A DNA stretch of 64,000 nt from the NCBI GenBank assembly GCA_029721435.1, contig CM056573.1:121731447-121795446 (forward strand). The letters run 5' to 3'. The notes below the pieces were generated by a model that was given only the letters and a program-made list of their open reading frames with translations, did no database searches and was not told where the DNA came from. Shown one piece after another: positions 35,101 through 47,100 of this stretch. The position numbers and the translations under genes were made by a program. The DNA is from Gymnothorax reevesii (Eukaryota > Chordata > Actinopteri > Anguilliformes > Muraenidae). The stretch's first letter is position 1. Every line of letters begins with the position of its first letter.

Positions 35101-38100
35101 GTTACTTTGGTCAACATCAATGTGGCAGTTTCATCATAACGTTGTTTGATTGTAGCCATTAAACTTGAAGCCAACTGGAGAGGTGTTGTATGTGTCTGCA
35201 AAGTTGGGTTGAAAAGGCTGCCGTTAGACTAGACCAGAGCTTGGTGTACAAGTTTGGGTTTGTTGACTGCTACTGTGAAACAATCATTTTACTTATCCAT
35301 GACCGGCATCAGCCGGGTACTACGCCAATATGTGGGCTAGCTCTCTGATGCTACTGCGGTGAAAGCCAAACACACAAGCTATAATTTGTCTGGTATAACA
35401 AACGATTTTTCTGTGTTGCCGTGGCGGAATTTCATCCCCCTTTAAAATTGTTCTGGCTAATAAAAAGCTGAAAAAGGTGGAGATTAGATACAAAATTCTT
35501 TCCTGAAGAAGTTATTGATTCTCTTGCTCCACATAAGCAACTGTTCACGTTAACAGAACTTACGGTCTATAAAACCTGTATTGCACAGTAGGGTCTGTGA
35601 AAAAATGTGAATTAGATGTGAAAAAAAAATTACAGCCAAGTGCATGAAGTTTGAAAACTACAGGCACACAGGTTTCTACATTTAATACCTTTTACTTTTC
35701 ATATTTTTCAGCAGCAAATAGCAACTATTTTTGCCAAATTCAAATTTAAAATGAGTTGTTTTTATGCATATTGCATATTGTTTTGCACCTGTCCGTTTGT
35801 CTGTCTGTCTGCTTGTTTGTCTGTTTGTCTGCAGCAGCAAAAAAACCTCAACCTTGGCCGTAACTTTTGATTGGTCAGAGATTGGCCTTTGGTACTTGAC
35901 GTGTATCCCTTGTCACAAGACCTTTCACATGAGGTCATCATTTTTCACCTTGTGACCTTCACCTTCGCATAGGATGCATTTTCCGAAAACAATAACCGTG
36001 GCTGTAACTTTTTATTGGTCAGAGATAGGCCTTTGATACTTGACATGAGTATCCCTTGTCACAAGACCTTTAGGATGAGGTCATCATTTTTGACCTTGAC
36101 CTTGGTGTAGGACGCATTTTCCAAAAACTTTTACCTTAGCCATAACTTTTGATTGCTCGGAGTTACGCCTTTGATACCTAACATTTGTATCCCTTGTCAT
36201 GAAACCTTTCAGATGAGCTCATCATTCTTGACCTTGACCTTGGCGTAGGACGCATTATCCAAAAACTTTAACCTTGGCTGTAACTTTTGATTGGTCAGAG
36301 GTAGGCCTTTGATACTTGACATGTGTATCCCTTGTCACGAGACCTTTCAGATGAGGGCATAATTTTTCACCTTGTGACCTTGACCTTTGTGTAGGACACA
36401 TTTTCAGAAAATGTTAAACTTGCCCATAACTTATCATTGGTCAGAGAGAGGCCTTTGATGCTTGACATGAGTATCCCTTGTCACAAGACCTTTCGGATGA
36501 GGTCATAATTTCTCACCTTGTGACCTTCACCTTTTCGTCATTTTGATTTCACAATAGTTTCTTGGAAAAGTTTTACAAATTTTATTCATTTATTTAATTC
36601 TTCGCAAGTCCAAGCGATTCCAACTGGTCCTTTTCCATATTGTAAATCCAAACTGTGGTTACATCCAGGGACATCAGTGTTTCACATGTCACATCTTGTT
36701 AACTCTTAAAATTATAGACCATATACATTGCTGTCATAACTGACCTAAGTAATAATAATGTATATTTGTGATACAGAATGTTTCTTTTATAATAAAAGTA
36801 TGGTATGTTACCTATTTTAGTTCTTTTCTTGAAGTAAACCTTACTTTTTCTCATGAACATCTAGTTCTGTAGCAACATAACCAATACAGCTTGTAATGAC
36901 GTAACCATATTCTTTTCCCTATTAAATCTAACAAATTCCATATTTTGCTTTGAACATAGTTTAATAAGTTTATTGCAATATTGAAACCAGGTTGACTCCA
37001 ATTTGTAATGAGAACAGCATGTTATGCATCTTTGCGTACACCTCGTCAAATCTGATGTCCTCTTCTGGTAGCACTGTAATCGAGCACATTTTTGCTAATT
37101 TCACATTTAAAAATAATTCTAACAATCCATTGAGTATACCATGTTAAAGTACTTGTAAAAACCTTGTTGTTATTATGAACGATTGGTTACTCCCGCATGT
37201 TAGTTCGCGCAGCGCGCTGCTTAAAAATGCCCCTAGTTATCTTATGCAGATAACTCAGATTGGTATGCTTGTGCTATTTTGGTTAGCATCATGATGGTAG
37301 TTTATCATTACATTACCTGACCGTAGCCGCAACAGTTAAAGCGAACCGATATGCAAGTGTCTGCAAAGTTAGTCTGATAAGGGTGCAGTTAAACGAGAAG
37401 TAGGTTTTTCCCGAGCTTGGAGTACGTATTTGGTTTTGTTACTGCTGCTTGTGAAATGATCGTTTGACTTCTCAATGAACGGGGTCAGCTGGGTACTCCG
37501 TCAATATGTGGGCTAGCTCTCTGATGCTACCGCGGTGAAAGCAATTCTGAAATGCACAAGCTATAACGTGTCTGGTATAACAAATGATTTCTCTGCATTG
37601 CCGCTTCAGAATGTCATTCCCCTTTAAAAATTGTTATGACTAGTAAAAAGCCGAAAAATATATAGATTGGATACGGAATTATTTCCGGTGCAAGTTATCA
37701 ATTTGCTCGCTCCACATAAGCAACGCGTACACAGTTTTTGTGTGTTTTGCTACAAGCACATTCATTAGCTTTTTGTTGGAATTGTGTTTCGTTTTGGGAG
37801 AAATGGTCATAAGGAGCTTTTAGCAAAGTCTCTCCCGGATAAGTGGGTAAATAACATGGCTACATAACAATACAGCTGCAACCACGCGCATGCAAGGCGA
37901 GACAGTATGAGCAAAACGCTAACATCTCAACTTACCTCTCATTGACATTCTACTAAACGTTACTGCAACACTTCAATAGCATCCCTTCAGTTCGGGGTCA
38001 GATTCGGGATCAAAAATTTAACAGCAGCAGATGCCGCGGAAAGCTGTCCAGGAAATACCTCCCATCTTGGTTACCTGGTTTTTCGGTCCTGCACCCTTCC

Positions 38101-41100
38101 CCGGAATCGAAGCGGCCCGGCAGCCAATCAGAGCAGCACCTCATTAGCAAAGCCTATTTCAGAACGACTCGTGTTTCTGGCCGGCACAGACACAGAGGCT
38201 GGCACAGAGGGAATTTGTCTCACTTAGCCTGGATGTGTGTGTTTTTTTTTTTTTGTTTTTTTTTGTAACTGAATTCTTGACATTATTTTAAAGACTCATT
38301 GGACATATTTTAAACTACTAAATATTGCACAATGGGGGACCTTTAAATTGTCATTTCATTTATTGAGGGATAAAGCTATCCAAACTTACCTGGCCCTACG
38401 TGAAAAGGTAAATGCCCCCGAAAACTAATTACTGGTTGGGCCACCAATGGGGACAGCAATTGCAATCAATCGTTTACGATAACTGGCAACGAGTCCTTCA
38501 CATCGCTGAGGAGGAATTTTGGTGCACTCTTCTTTGTAGAATAGCTTTAATTCAGCCACATTGGAGGGTTTTCGAGCATGAACTGCCTGTTTAAGGTCAT
38601 GCCACTGCATCTTAATCGGATTTAAGTCCTTTAAGTCCAGACTTTGACTAGGCCACTCCAGATCCTCCATTTTGTTTTTTTTTTGGAGCTGCTGGTGTGT
38701 TTTGGATCATTGTCCTGCTGCATAACCCAAGTGCGCTTGAGGTCACGAACTGATGGTCAGACATTCTCCTTCAGGATTTTCTGGTCGAGAGCAGAATTCA
38801 TGGTTCCATCAGTTACAGCAAGTTGTCCATGTCCTTAAGCAGCAAAGCAGTCCCAGACCATCATGCTACCACATTTTTGACTGTTGGTATGATGTTCTTT
38901 TTCTGAATTGCAACGTTAGTTGTACACCAGATCTTACGGGACGCATGCCTTCCAAAAAGTTCATCTTTTGTCTTCTCATTCCACAGAATACTTTTCCAAA
39001 AGTCTTGGGGCTCATCAAGATGCTTTTTGGCAAATCTGAGATGAGTCTTTGTGTTCTTATTGGTCAGCAGTGGTTTTCGCCTTGAAATTCTCCCATGGAT
39101 GCTATTTTTGCCCAGTCTCTATCTTATTGTTGAATCGTGAACACTGACTTTAACTGAGGTAAGTGAGGCCTGCAGTTCTTCAGATCTTGTTCTGAGTTCT
39201 TTTGTGACCTCTTGGATGAGTTATCGATGCGCTCTTGGAGCAATTTTGGTCGGCCGGCCACTCCTGGGAAGGTTCACCTTTGTTCCAAGTTTTCTCCATT
39301 TGTGGTTAATGGCTCTCACCATGATTTGCTTGTGTCCCAAAGCCTTAGAAATGGCCTTGTAACCCTTTCCAGACTGATGGATGTCAATGACTTTGTTTTT
39401 CATCTGTTCTTGAATTTATTTAGATTGCAGCATGGTGCATTGCTTTTTGAGATCTTTTAGCCTACTCCACTTTGTCATACAGGTTCTATTTAAGTGATTT
39501 CTTGATTCAACAGGTCTGGCAGTAATCAGGCCTAGCCGTGGCTAGTGAAATTGGACTAAAAAAAATGTGGTCAATCACAGTTAATTCATGATTTAACCAG
39601 GGGGGCACTTACTTTTTTGTATAGGGCTTGGTAGGTTTAGATAGCTTTTTTCCCTTAATAAATGAAATCATCATTTAAAAACTGCATTTTGTATTTACTT
39701 GGGTTTTCTTTGTCAAATATTAAAATTTGTGTTGATTTCAAACATTTAAGTGTGACAAATGTACAAAAAAATAAGAAATCAGGAAGGGGGCAAATGCTTT
39801 TTCACAGCACTGTAGAGCAGATGTGGGTCGCAATGGCTGTATCTGTCCCTGGCTTTCATTTCAACTTCTGGCCTGTAGTTGCTTAATTAGTCTGGCCATT
39901 TATGAAATCTACCATTTTAAGCTGCCTTTCTTGAGAAACTTTGGAATGAGCACCAAATACTGTTTTTGTTTCCCAAAATGAAGCTTTTATCGTGATCTGA
40001 TCTATGAAAACAAAACAAACCAGTGCTCTTGGACTGGAATGGTCCACTCCTCATTTAGAGCAGTCACGCAGCCCTCCAGCCTTCACCAGGATCCTGAATA
40101 ATTTCATCCTTCACCTTTTCATCCCCCTCAGATGGAGTCAGTGAAGGACCCCACCCAGGTGGAGACGATCCACTGTCACCTGGGCACCCCCGTGCTGTTC
40201 CTCTTTACTCAGAAGAACACCCTGTCCCTGGACCGCCGCTCCGCCGTGGACCTCGCCTGGAGACTTCGAGGCGAGGCGGGTCTAGTCCTCATCAGCAGGT
40301 CAGTGCCAGCAGAGGGCACCAAGGAGCTTGGACCCTTCACATTATATTAGTTATTCATTATGTTTCCGTATCAGCAGAGGGCACGGTGGAGCTCTGAGAG
40401 GGCATGAATTATATCAGTTGTTTATTATGTTTCAGCACTAGCACATAGCACCGTGGACCTCTGAGCGCTTACAGGATGTTAGTTATTTATGAAGTTTCAG
40501 TACCATCTGATGGTTCTTGGGAGCTGTGTGTATATACATTGCATCAGTCATGTATTATGTTTCAGAACCAGTCAAGCGCTGTGGAGCTGTGTGTGAGCTT
40601 TTATATTACATTAGTTATTTATTGTGTATTAGTACCAGCAGAGGGAGTTGTTGAGCTGTGTGCACTTGCAGTACATTACCTTTTGGTATGTTTTGGTACC
40701 ATTTAAACAAAAAAAATCATGGAAAAGTAAAAACAATGGTTTTTTTTTTCTTTTTCCCCCCTAATATTTGGGGCAGGGATAACCCTGATGTGAAAACTCC
40801 AAAGGAATACAATGCTGCATACCGATTACCCGGAGAGGTGGGTGATTTTAATTTCATCAAGCAGCTTTCTTGAAATTTAGTGTAAGATATTATTAGCAAA
40901 GAGTGTTATTTGTACCCTTTTAATAGACACTATGTTCAAAAATTAAATTTAAATTTTACGCCATCAGAAAGGTGCTTAACTTGACGTTGAAAACACGGTG
41001 CAGTAAACTTTGTCTTTTCAGCAATGATGATGCAGGCAGACTCTCGGTCAACCAGGCATAGACATGGGTACTAAAACAGTGGGAGATTCAAGCTCCTATT

Positions 41101-44100
41101 CTGACTCTGATGACTCCTTAGGCAATGGTATGCCACTCTCAGGCAAAGTAACACAGGAAAGTTGTGGATTTTTGCTAAAAATATTAGGGAGTAGACCTTA
41201 CCATTTTGAACTCTACGCTGAGAGCGATGATACTGGCTGCTAGAGACAGAGCATCATCCTTGGACAAAATGTTGGCAAATTGGCTTGCGAAAAGACTGTT
41301 GTTGCTTACTTTGATTGTCAATCGCTGAGCATTTGCACTCGAACGCATTAAAATACCAATGAAAAAGTGACAATTGCATTGATAATACATTCAAGAAAAA
41401 CATGCATGATTGATATTGAGCGGCAGGTGATACATTCATACATTTCAGTTGTACATTGGTGATTGACAAGCTAACTGTAAGGCACGGATTGTCAATGAAG
41501 GGGCTTTCACATACGTCTTATTTATTTATTTTTTTTTTCTCAAATGTCCTACTATTTTAGCGGGTCCACGACTGAGGGGACTGACGCATGTTTTGGAGAG
41601 GAGGATTTGAAGATTACTTTGTAATGGTCACATGACAATATTTGTTGTACTATCGTCATAGGAAAATATGTCATAAAAAATTTCAAGACAGCCATGCGAC
41701 TGACGCAGTATAGAATTGTAATTGTTTGATTAACTCATGACTATTGCAGAAAGGACGTACAGAGACGGACTGTCGTAGGTCTATCTTAGGAAATTCAAAA
41801 GATCATGAGGACCTCAGATGACCTCAGAAATCAATCGAAATTCTTATCTGTAGTGTAACTCAGTTGAAAACCCTTGTGGGGAACTGCTTGACAGACCTAC
41901 GAAATGGGCCTGACATGGAGAATGGCCTTCGATGCTGAAAAAATTTTGAACGTGTTCAAAATTCTACGACAAGGGTCTACAACTGCCTTCTCCATCGTAG
42001 AATACATGAATTTCTTAGGACATACTCGTGAGCATCTCACAAATTACCCCACATTTCTGTTAGCCCTTTTGTGTACCCATTTTATACACGGATGATGCCC
42101 TGTTTCTAGCTGCAAGTAGCGATGATCATGCTGACACAAGTGAGGGCATACTTGGTGCTTCTCTACCACCAGTACATTTTTTTTTAATGTCTGGGTAACT
42201 CAGAATTGATCATCAGTTGCAAGATAACCAGGAATCTTGTCACTTTTAGCTTGGTAACTTGATAACTTCAAAGATTGATCCTGACTTTGTCAAATTCCTC
42301 CCTGTCCTTCACTGCAGTTTCTTAAAATGTTTTTTGATGTAGGGGGCACATTTGTTAACTTTGAATTGTAAGTGTAGTCAATCACCACACTGCTCATCTG
42401 TTCAAACATACTTTGAGAAAAATGTGCTGAGCTCAGTGATCAGTGGGACGTTTCCACACTGTAGTATTCTGAGGTACATTTCCCAAAAGCACAGGTGCTA
42501 ACGTGCATAGTAGGAATCCTTGACTGTGTATGGTTGAACTTAGTAAGTTGCTCACGTAGTCAGCGACTGTGCTTTTGGGAAATGTAGCCCTGGACGAAAT
42601 TAGTCCAAATTCTCACAAATCTTTGATCCTATAGATGCCCACTCCATCAGCATTTGAGTTGGAGCAGCCTCCTGCCACAGAATGCTGACACATTTTTATA
42701 CTTCACTACTGCATTTCTTGCTTGATAACTGATTAATATTGAAGTTGTACTGTGACTGAAACTGTCTGCCTCTTGTGATGATACTGGCAAAACTGACTGA
42801 GGAGCACCTGCCTAATTTAAAATGCAAATTTCTCAAAATAAAATATAGTTCAGAGATGAAGCCGATGTTATTCTGACCTCAAAGCGATTCTCTTTTGATA
42901 TACTGCAGGGAAAATAAGTATTGAACGCGTCAACATTTTTCTCAGTAAATATATTTCTAATGGGGCTATTGATATTTTCACCAGATGTTGGTAACAACCC
43001 AAGTAATCCTCATATACAAAGAAATCAAAACAAATAAGTCCATAAAGTATGTGCAATAAAGTGGAATGAGGCAGGGAAAAGGTATTGAACACGTTTACTG
43101 AAATTTATTTAATACTTGGTTGTTACGACTCGGCTCAAAAGCCGTAACGAGGGAGATGCACACTGATGCATTTAAAAAGCAAAAATCAATTTATTTTGCA
43201 AAATTGAACTTAAGACTATGCAAATATGGGGTGTGCTGGCAACCCTTCAGACACCATGGATGTGCCCCCAAGACAAATGCTACAATCCACGTTCACTGCA
43301 ACACTAGAGAAAATAAAAAACCAACGAAACCCAAAAGGGTAACGCTGCTACAGCCTACCAGGGGACAACTCCAACACAAAGTACCAAGCGGTAAATACTC
43401 CTCTTCCCTTGGACCACTGGTCATCAGGACAAAATTGGAAGCTTAAAATCATTCTCCTCATAAAGCAAGAACTAATCAAAGTAACATGCATACAGTGCAT
43501 CTCCACAAACAAACCATTTCCAGATAGCCGACAATACACAGCTAGATTTTAAACATGCCCACAGCACACCATACTTATCTGCTCCCCTGACAAACCAACT
43601 TGCCATGCCAAATCAAGGAAGCCAAGTAATAGTTTAAATGCAAGCATGATCATCACCACTATAGCACAAGTTACAATAGAACAAATCTGGATCTGCAAAA
43701 AAACTGAAATCTTTAGCTAGACAGACAAAGACAAAGTCTATTGCATGAACAGGGGAAAAACGGGCCATCCATGGAAAGCTGAGTGTCCAAGACATGAACA
43801 AAATACAGCACTCCATGCAAAGCTTAGAGCAAAAAACCATCTATATTATGCCAAGCAACAAAATCCAGATCTGGAACACCCCAAAACTAACCCCACGCGA
43901 AGCACACAAAGTCCAGCACCTGGACTAACAAAAGCAATCCAGCAGGTGAGCAACAAAGCCCAGATCATGGACAGAACAAAGCAAGTCCAGATGGTCAACC
44001 AAAAATGTGAAACATTCAGGACAAAGGAGTATGAAGTTAAACTCCAGATCTGATGACACAAAGCCAGCCCACGTGGCCAGCGAACGGAGTCAAGATCTAG

Positions 44101-47100
44101 AGGACTCAGTCTCATTTCTTGTTTAAATGAGGACAGCAAAACAAGTCGAGCTAAAAATTCAATCAAAAATTAGAAGAATACACGAAAGAATCAGGGCAAT
44201 GCTGTTATACTGTTACAAATTCCAAAATGACACCTTTAAACTAAGACCATTGACCACAAGATCCAAATTAGTAACCAAATCACCAGTTTCCAATTAGGTT
44301 CACATGCAACACTAAAGCATCCATGGCAACCAAAGAAATCAGTCAAAATGCAATGACCAATTAACAGTACTGCACAAATGTGTTACAAGCTTAATGTAAA
44401 AAAAAAAAAAAACACACCCCACACACGCTATAGACACAACAATCCTTAAAAAGGAAGACCAATTCCTGATTCCTTTGCTGGTGATGACAGCTTCAAGACG
44501 CCTCCTGTATGGAGAAACTAGTCAGATGCATTGCTCTGGTGCGATTCTGCCACATTCTTGCACACAAACTGTCTTCAAATCTTGAAGGTTCCAAAGGCCT
44601 CTTCAATGAACTCTGATCTTCAGTTCTTTCCATAGATTTTCAATTGGATTCAAGTGGGGTGATTGACTGGGCCATTTTAGCAGCTTGACATTCTTTCTCT
44701 GAAACCATTTGAGAGTTTCCTTGGTTGTGTGTTTGGGATCAACCAGGATGCTGATTCTTACCAAGAATGTCTTGGTAAATTTCTCCATTCATCCTTCCTT
44801 CAATTACATGTAGTCAGTAAATATATTTACTGAGAAAAATGTTGACGCGTTCAATACTTATTTTCCCCACTATATTTTTGCAACCTTTGCTGTTTTGGTA
44901 TGAATTTGAAGGCATGCTACACAGGATTTATTCCCTTACTAGAGCCATGTCAGTAGCTTGCAAGCCCAACTTAAGTTGCTGCCTGGATACTAGCATCTCC
45001 AGCATGCCTCCTTCCATTTGCCACAAGCTTTTGGGACTTTTCTGAGATACATCTTAAAAACAATTCAAAACAAGAAGTGAAGGGGGAGAAGAAAAGTGTT
45101 TGGTAGATGTGAAGAGAGACGCTGATTGCCAGTGGATTATAGTAATGAGCACGGCCTGTTCACATTTTCAAAATGAAAATCCTGCATGCTTTGCCTTTAA
45201 TATTCTCATGAGAACTTTATTTTTGGACTGGAATGTGAACATTCCTCCTTGTGTCTTTTCTAACAGGGTTCACCAGTCCAGTACGTTACTTTAAAAGATG
45301 TGCAGGAAGCAGTTGACCTCTTCAGAGAACATTCCCCTGCTAACGGAGAGGAAGACTGGGAAGAAGAGGAAGAGGATTGGACAGTCCTTGGTAAAAGACA
45401 ATCATCCACTGCATGCATTAGTCTCCATTTATAAAGAAATATACCATCCTGCATTGAATTAGCGCCTATATGTGCTCTATTGCTGGAATGTTCCACCTTA
45501 TCTGGAGGGGGCTCATGTGTGGAGGCTTTCTTTCCAACCAATTAGTCACGCTCCTGATGACTATTCAAGGTCTTTAGCAGAGACTCTGGGGGTTGCTTGT
45601 AAGAATCAGGGGTGTAACTGCGTGGCTGGAATAAATACCTGTCCCCACACCGACCCCGTAATGCTACGTTGAGATACAGAGCGTTTCCTGTCATCTGAGG
45701 GTTCTTATTATTTTATAATTGGTGCCACAGGCTATCGCACTGAAGCACTCGTCTCTACAACTATGCAAAGGCAAGCTATTGTTATAACGATGTTTATTCA
45801 TTCCATTTAGTTTGCTTCTTTTTTATTCTTCCTCTTCCATATCAAAATTCAGTTTTTTTTAACTCATCCCTCAGTTTTTGAGAAAACCATGGAAAAATCT
45901 GTATCAAAATGTAGGGCTCGATCGGGAGCGCCATGCTATGACTCTTGGTCACAAAAGAATCAGTCATTCCCGACATAAGTCTGAGCAACTGCAGAAAAAA
46001 ATTGGTTTTGAAAGTGAATGGGGAAATGTCAAGAAATTGATGAAACTCAGCCCGATTTGACATTTTTGGGTGACAAGACTGGAAACTTGTTTTGGTTAAG
46101 TCAATTTTTTAAATAGACATAGTAGTCTTTACCAAATGATAAGTTTAGGTTTTTTGGTTTTTGTTTTTTTTTTTTTTATTCCTCCCCAGGGCGTTTTTGT
46201 GATTATGAGCTTAGATCTGAGTTAGATTGGGAGATGTCAGTCTCAAGCACCAGCCCTGAAAATTCTTCTCAGAAATCTCTGACAACCTCTTTTACATCCC
46301 GCAATTTCCAACGTACACATAGAGACTATTTATATGTCAAAACATTGAGTTTTTTTGTAGGGCTGGGTTCAAAAAAGCGATTTTCCGATTCAGATTGATT
46401 TTTTTTTTATTAAAATTTTTGATATTGATTCATTTTATTCAAAGATCAATCTTTTATTAGTGCATTTGACATTTGACATTTGAAAATGTCCTCACTTCCC
46501 AATAATGTCAAAAACATTTTTGGCTCTTTGTAGCATATGCAAGAACACACATACAAACACGCGAGCCATTGCGCGCGCATACACTGACACACACAAACAC
46601 ACAAACGCACCTCTATTTTAGATTGAGCTAAGGTCAGCCTGTCAGTTGGTGACATTACCAGAGTACAAAGACATACTCATAGGTGTATCTTACTGAATCT
46701 CTATGATTCGACTCCTGGCATCACTGCTTGTCCCGATACATTCTGATTACAAATTTTCTAGGGGAAATTTTCCACTTCAGGGAATGATCCTGTAAAAAAC
46801 ATTACTACACCTCTAAACTGAGCTTTAAAGTTTTCTTTGCAGAGTCTTAGATATGAATTTGTGTATCCTGTGTTCAGACGTATTGGATGACGAAGTGGCC
46901 GAATCTGTTCACCGGGCCAGAGACTGGGAACCAGATTCCGACCTGATCGCTGAACTGACAACGGACACGTTCAGTGATGCAGTGACAAAATCTGGCCACA
47001 CGGCGGTGCTGTTTTTCGTCAGTTGTGAGTTGGCAGAAAGCGCAATAACCCTTTTAAAATTTTCTACACAATGGAAAGAGTGAATTTTAAGATCATATTG

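Larger units (their letters stand above)
32391..38342 (+). mobile_element. TTAA-flanked THAP element (Kolobok-like), copy 1
   Basis: TTAA occurs at both junctions (32387-32390, 38343-38346). The left end AGGGGACCTATTATGC is inverted at the right (complement AGGTCCCCCATTGTGC, 11 of 16 positions). Near the left end, 32760-32950 encodes part of a THAP domain: [17 protein letters not shown] and [14 protein letters not shown]. The 5952-bp body has no intact transposase. TTAA duplication plus a THAP domain suggests the Kolobok group; piggyBac also uses TTAA but lacks THAP. A second copy starts at 63461. Confidence 0.75.
32250..39812 (-). mobile_element. Tc1-like transposon split by a 5.95-kb insertion
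   Basis: Outer inverted ends are AGTGCTGTGAAAAACTATTT (32251) and the complement of AAATGCTTTTTCACAGCACT (ending 39812, followed by TA). Sequence 32250-32386 and 38347-39812 is one element, interrupted at a TTAA by the THAP element. The minus-strand transposase is broken but readable: [15 protein letters not shown] and [14 protein letters not shown] (HTH, ~39400-39220) and, at the other end, [20 protein letters not shown] and RKPSNVAEL (38670-38450). The same family has a second copy at 57432-58836. Confidence 0.88.

Noticed and set aside
32391..38342. piggyBac as the identity of the TTAA element
   Set aside because: TTAA alone would allow it, but the THAP fragment near the left end and end sequence fit Kolobok-type elements better; not proven.
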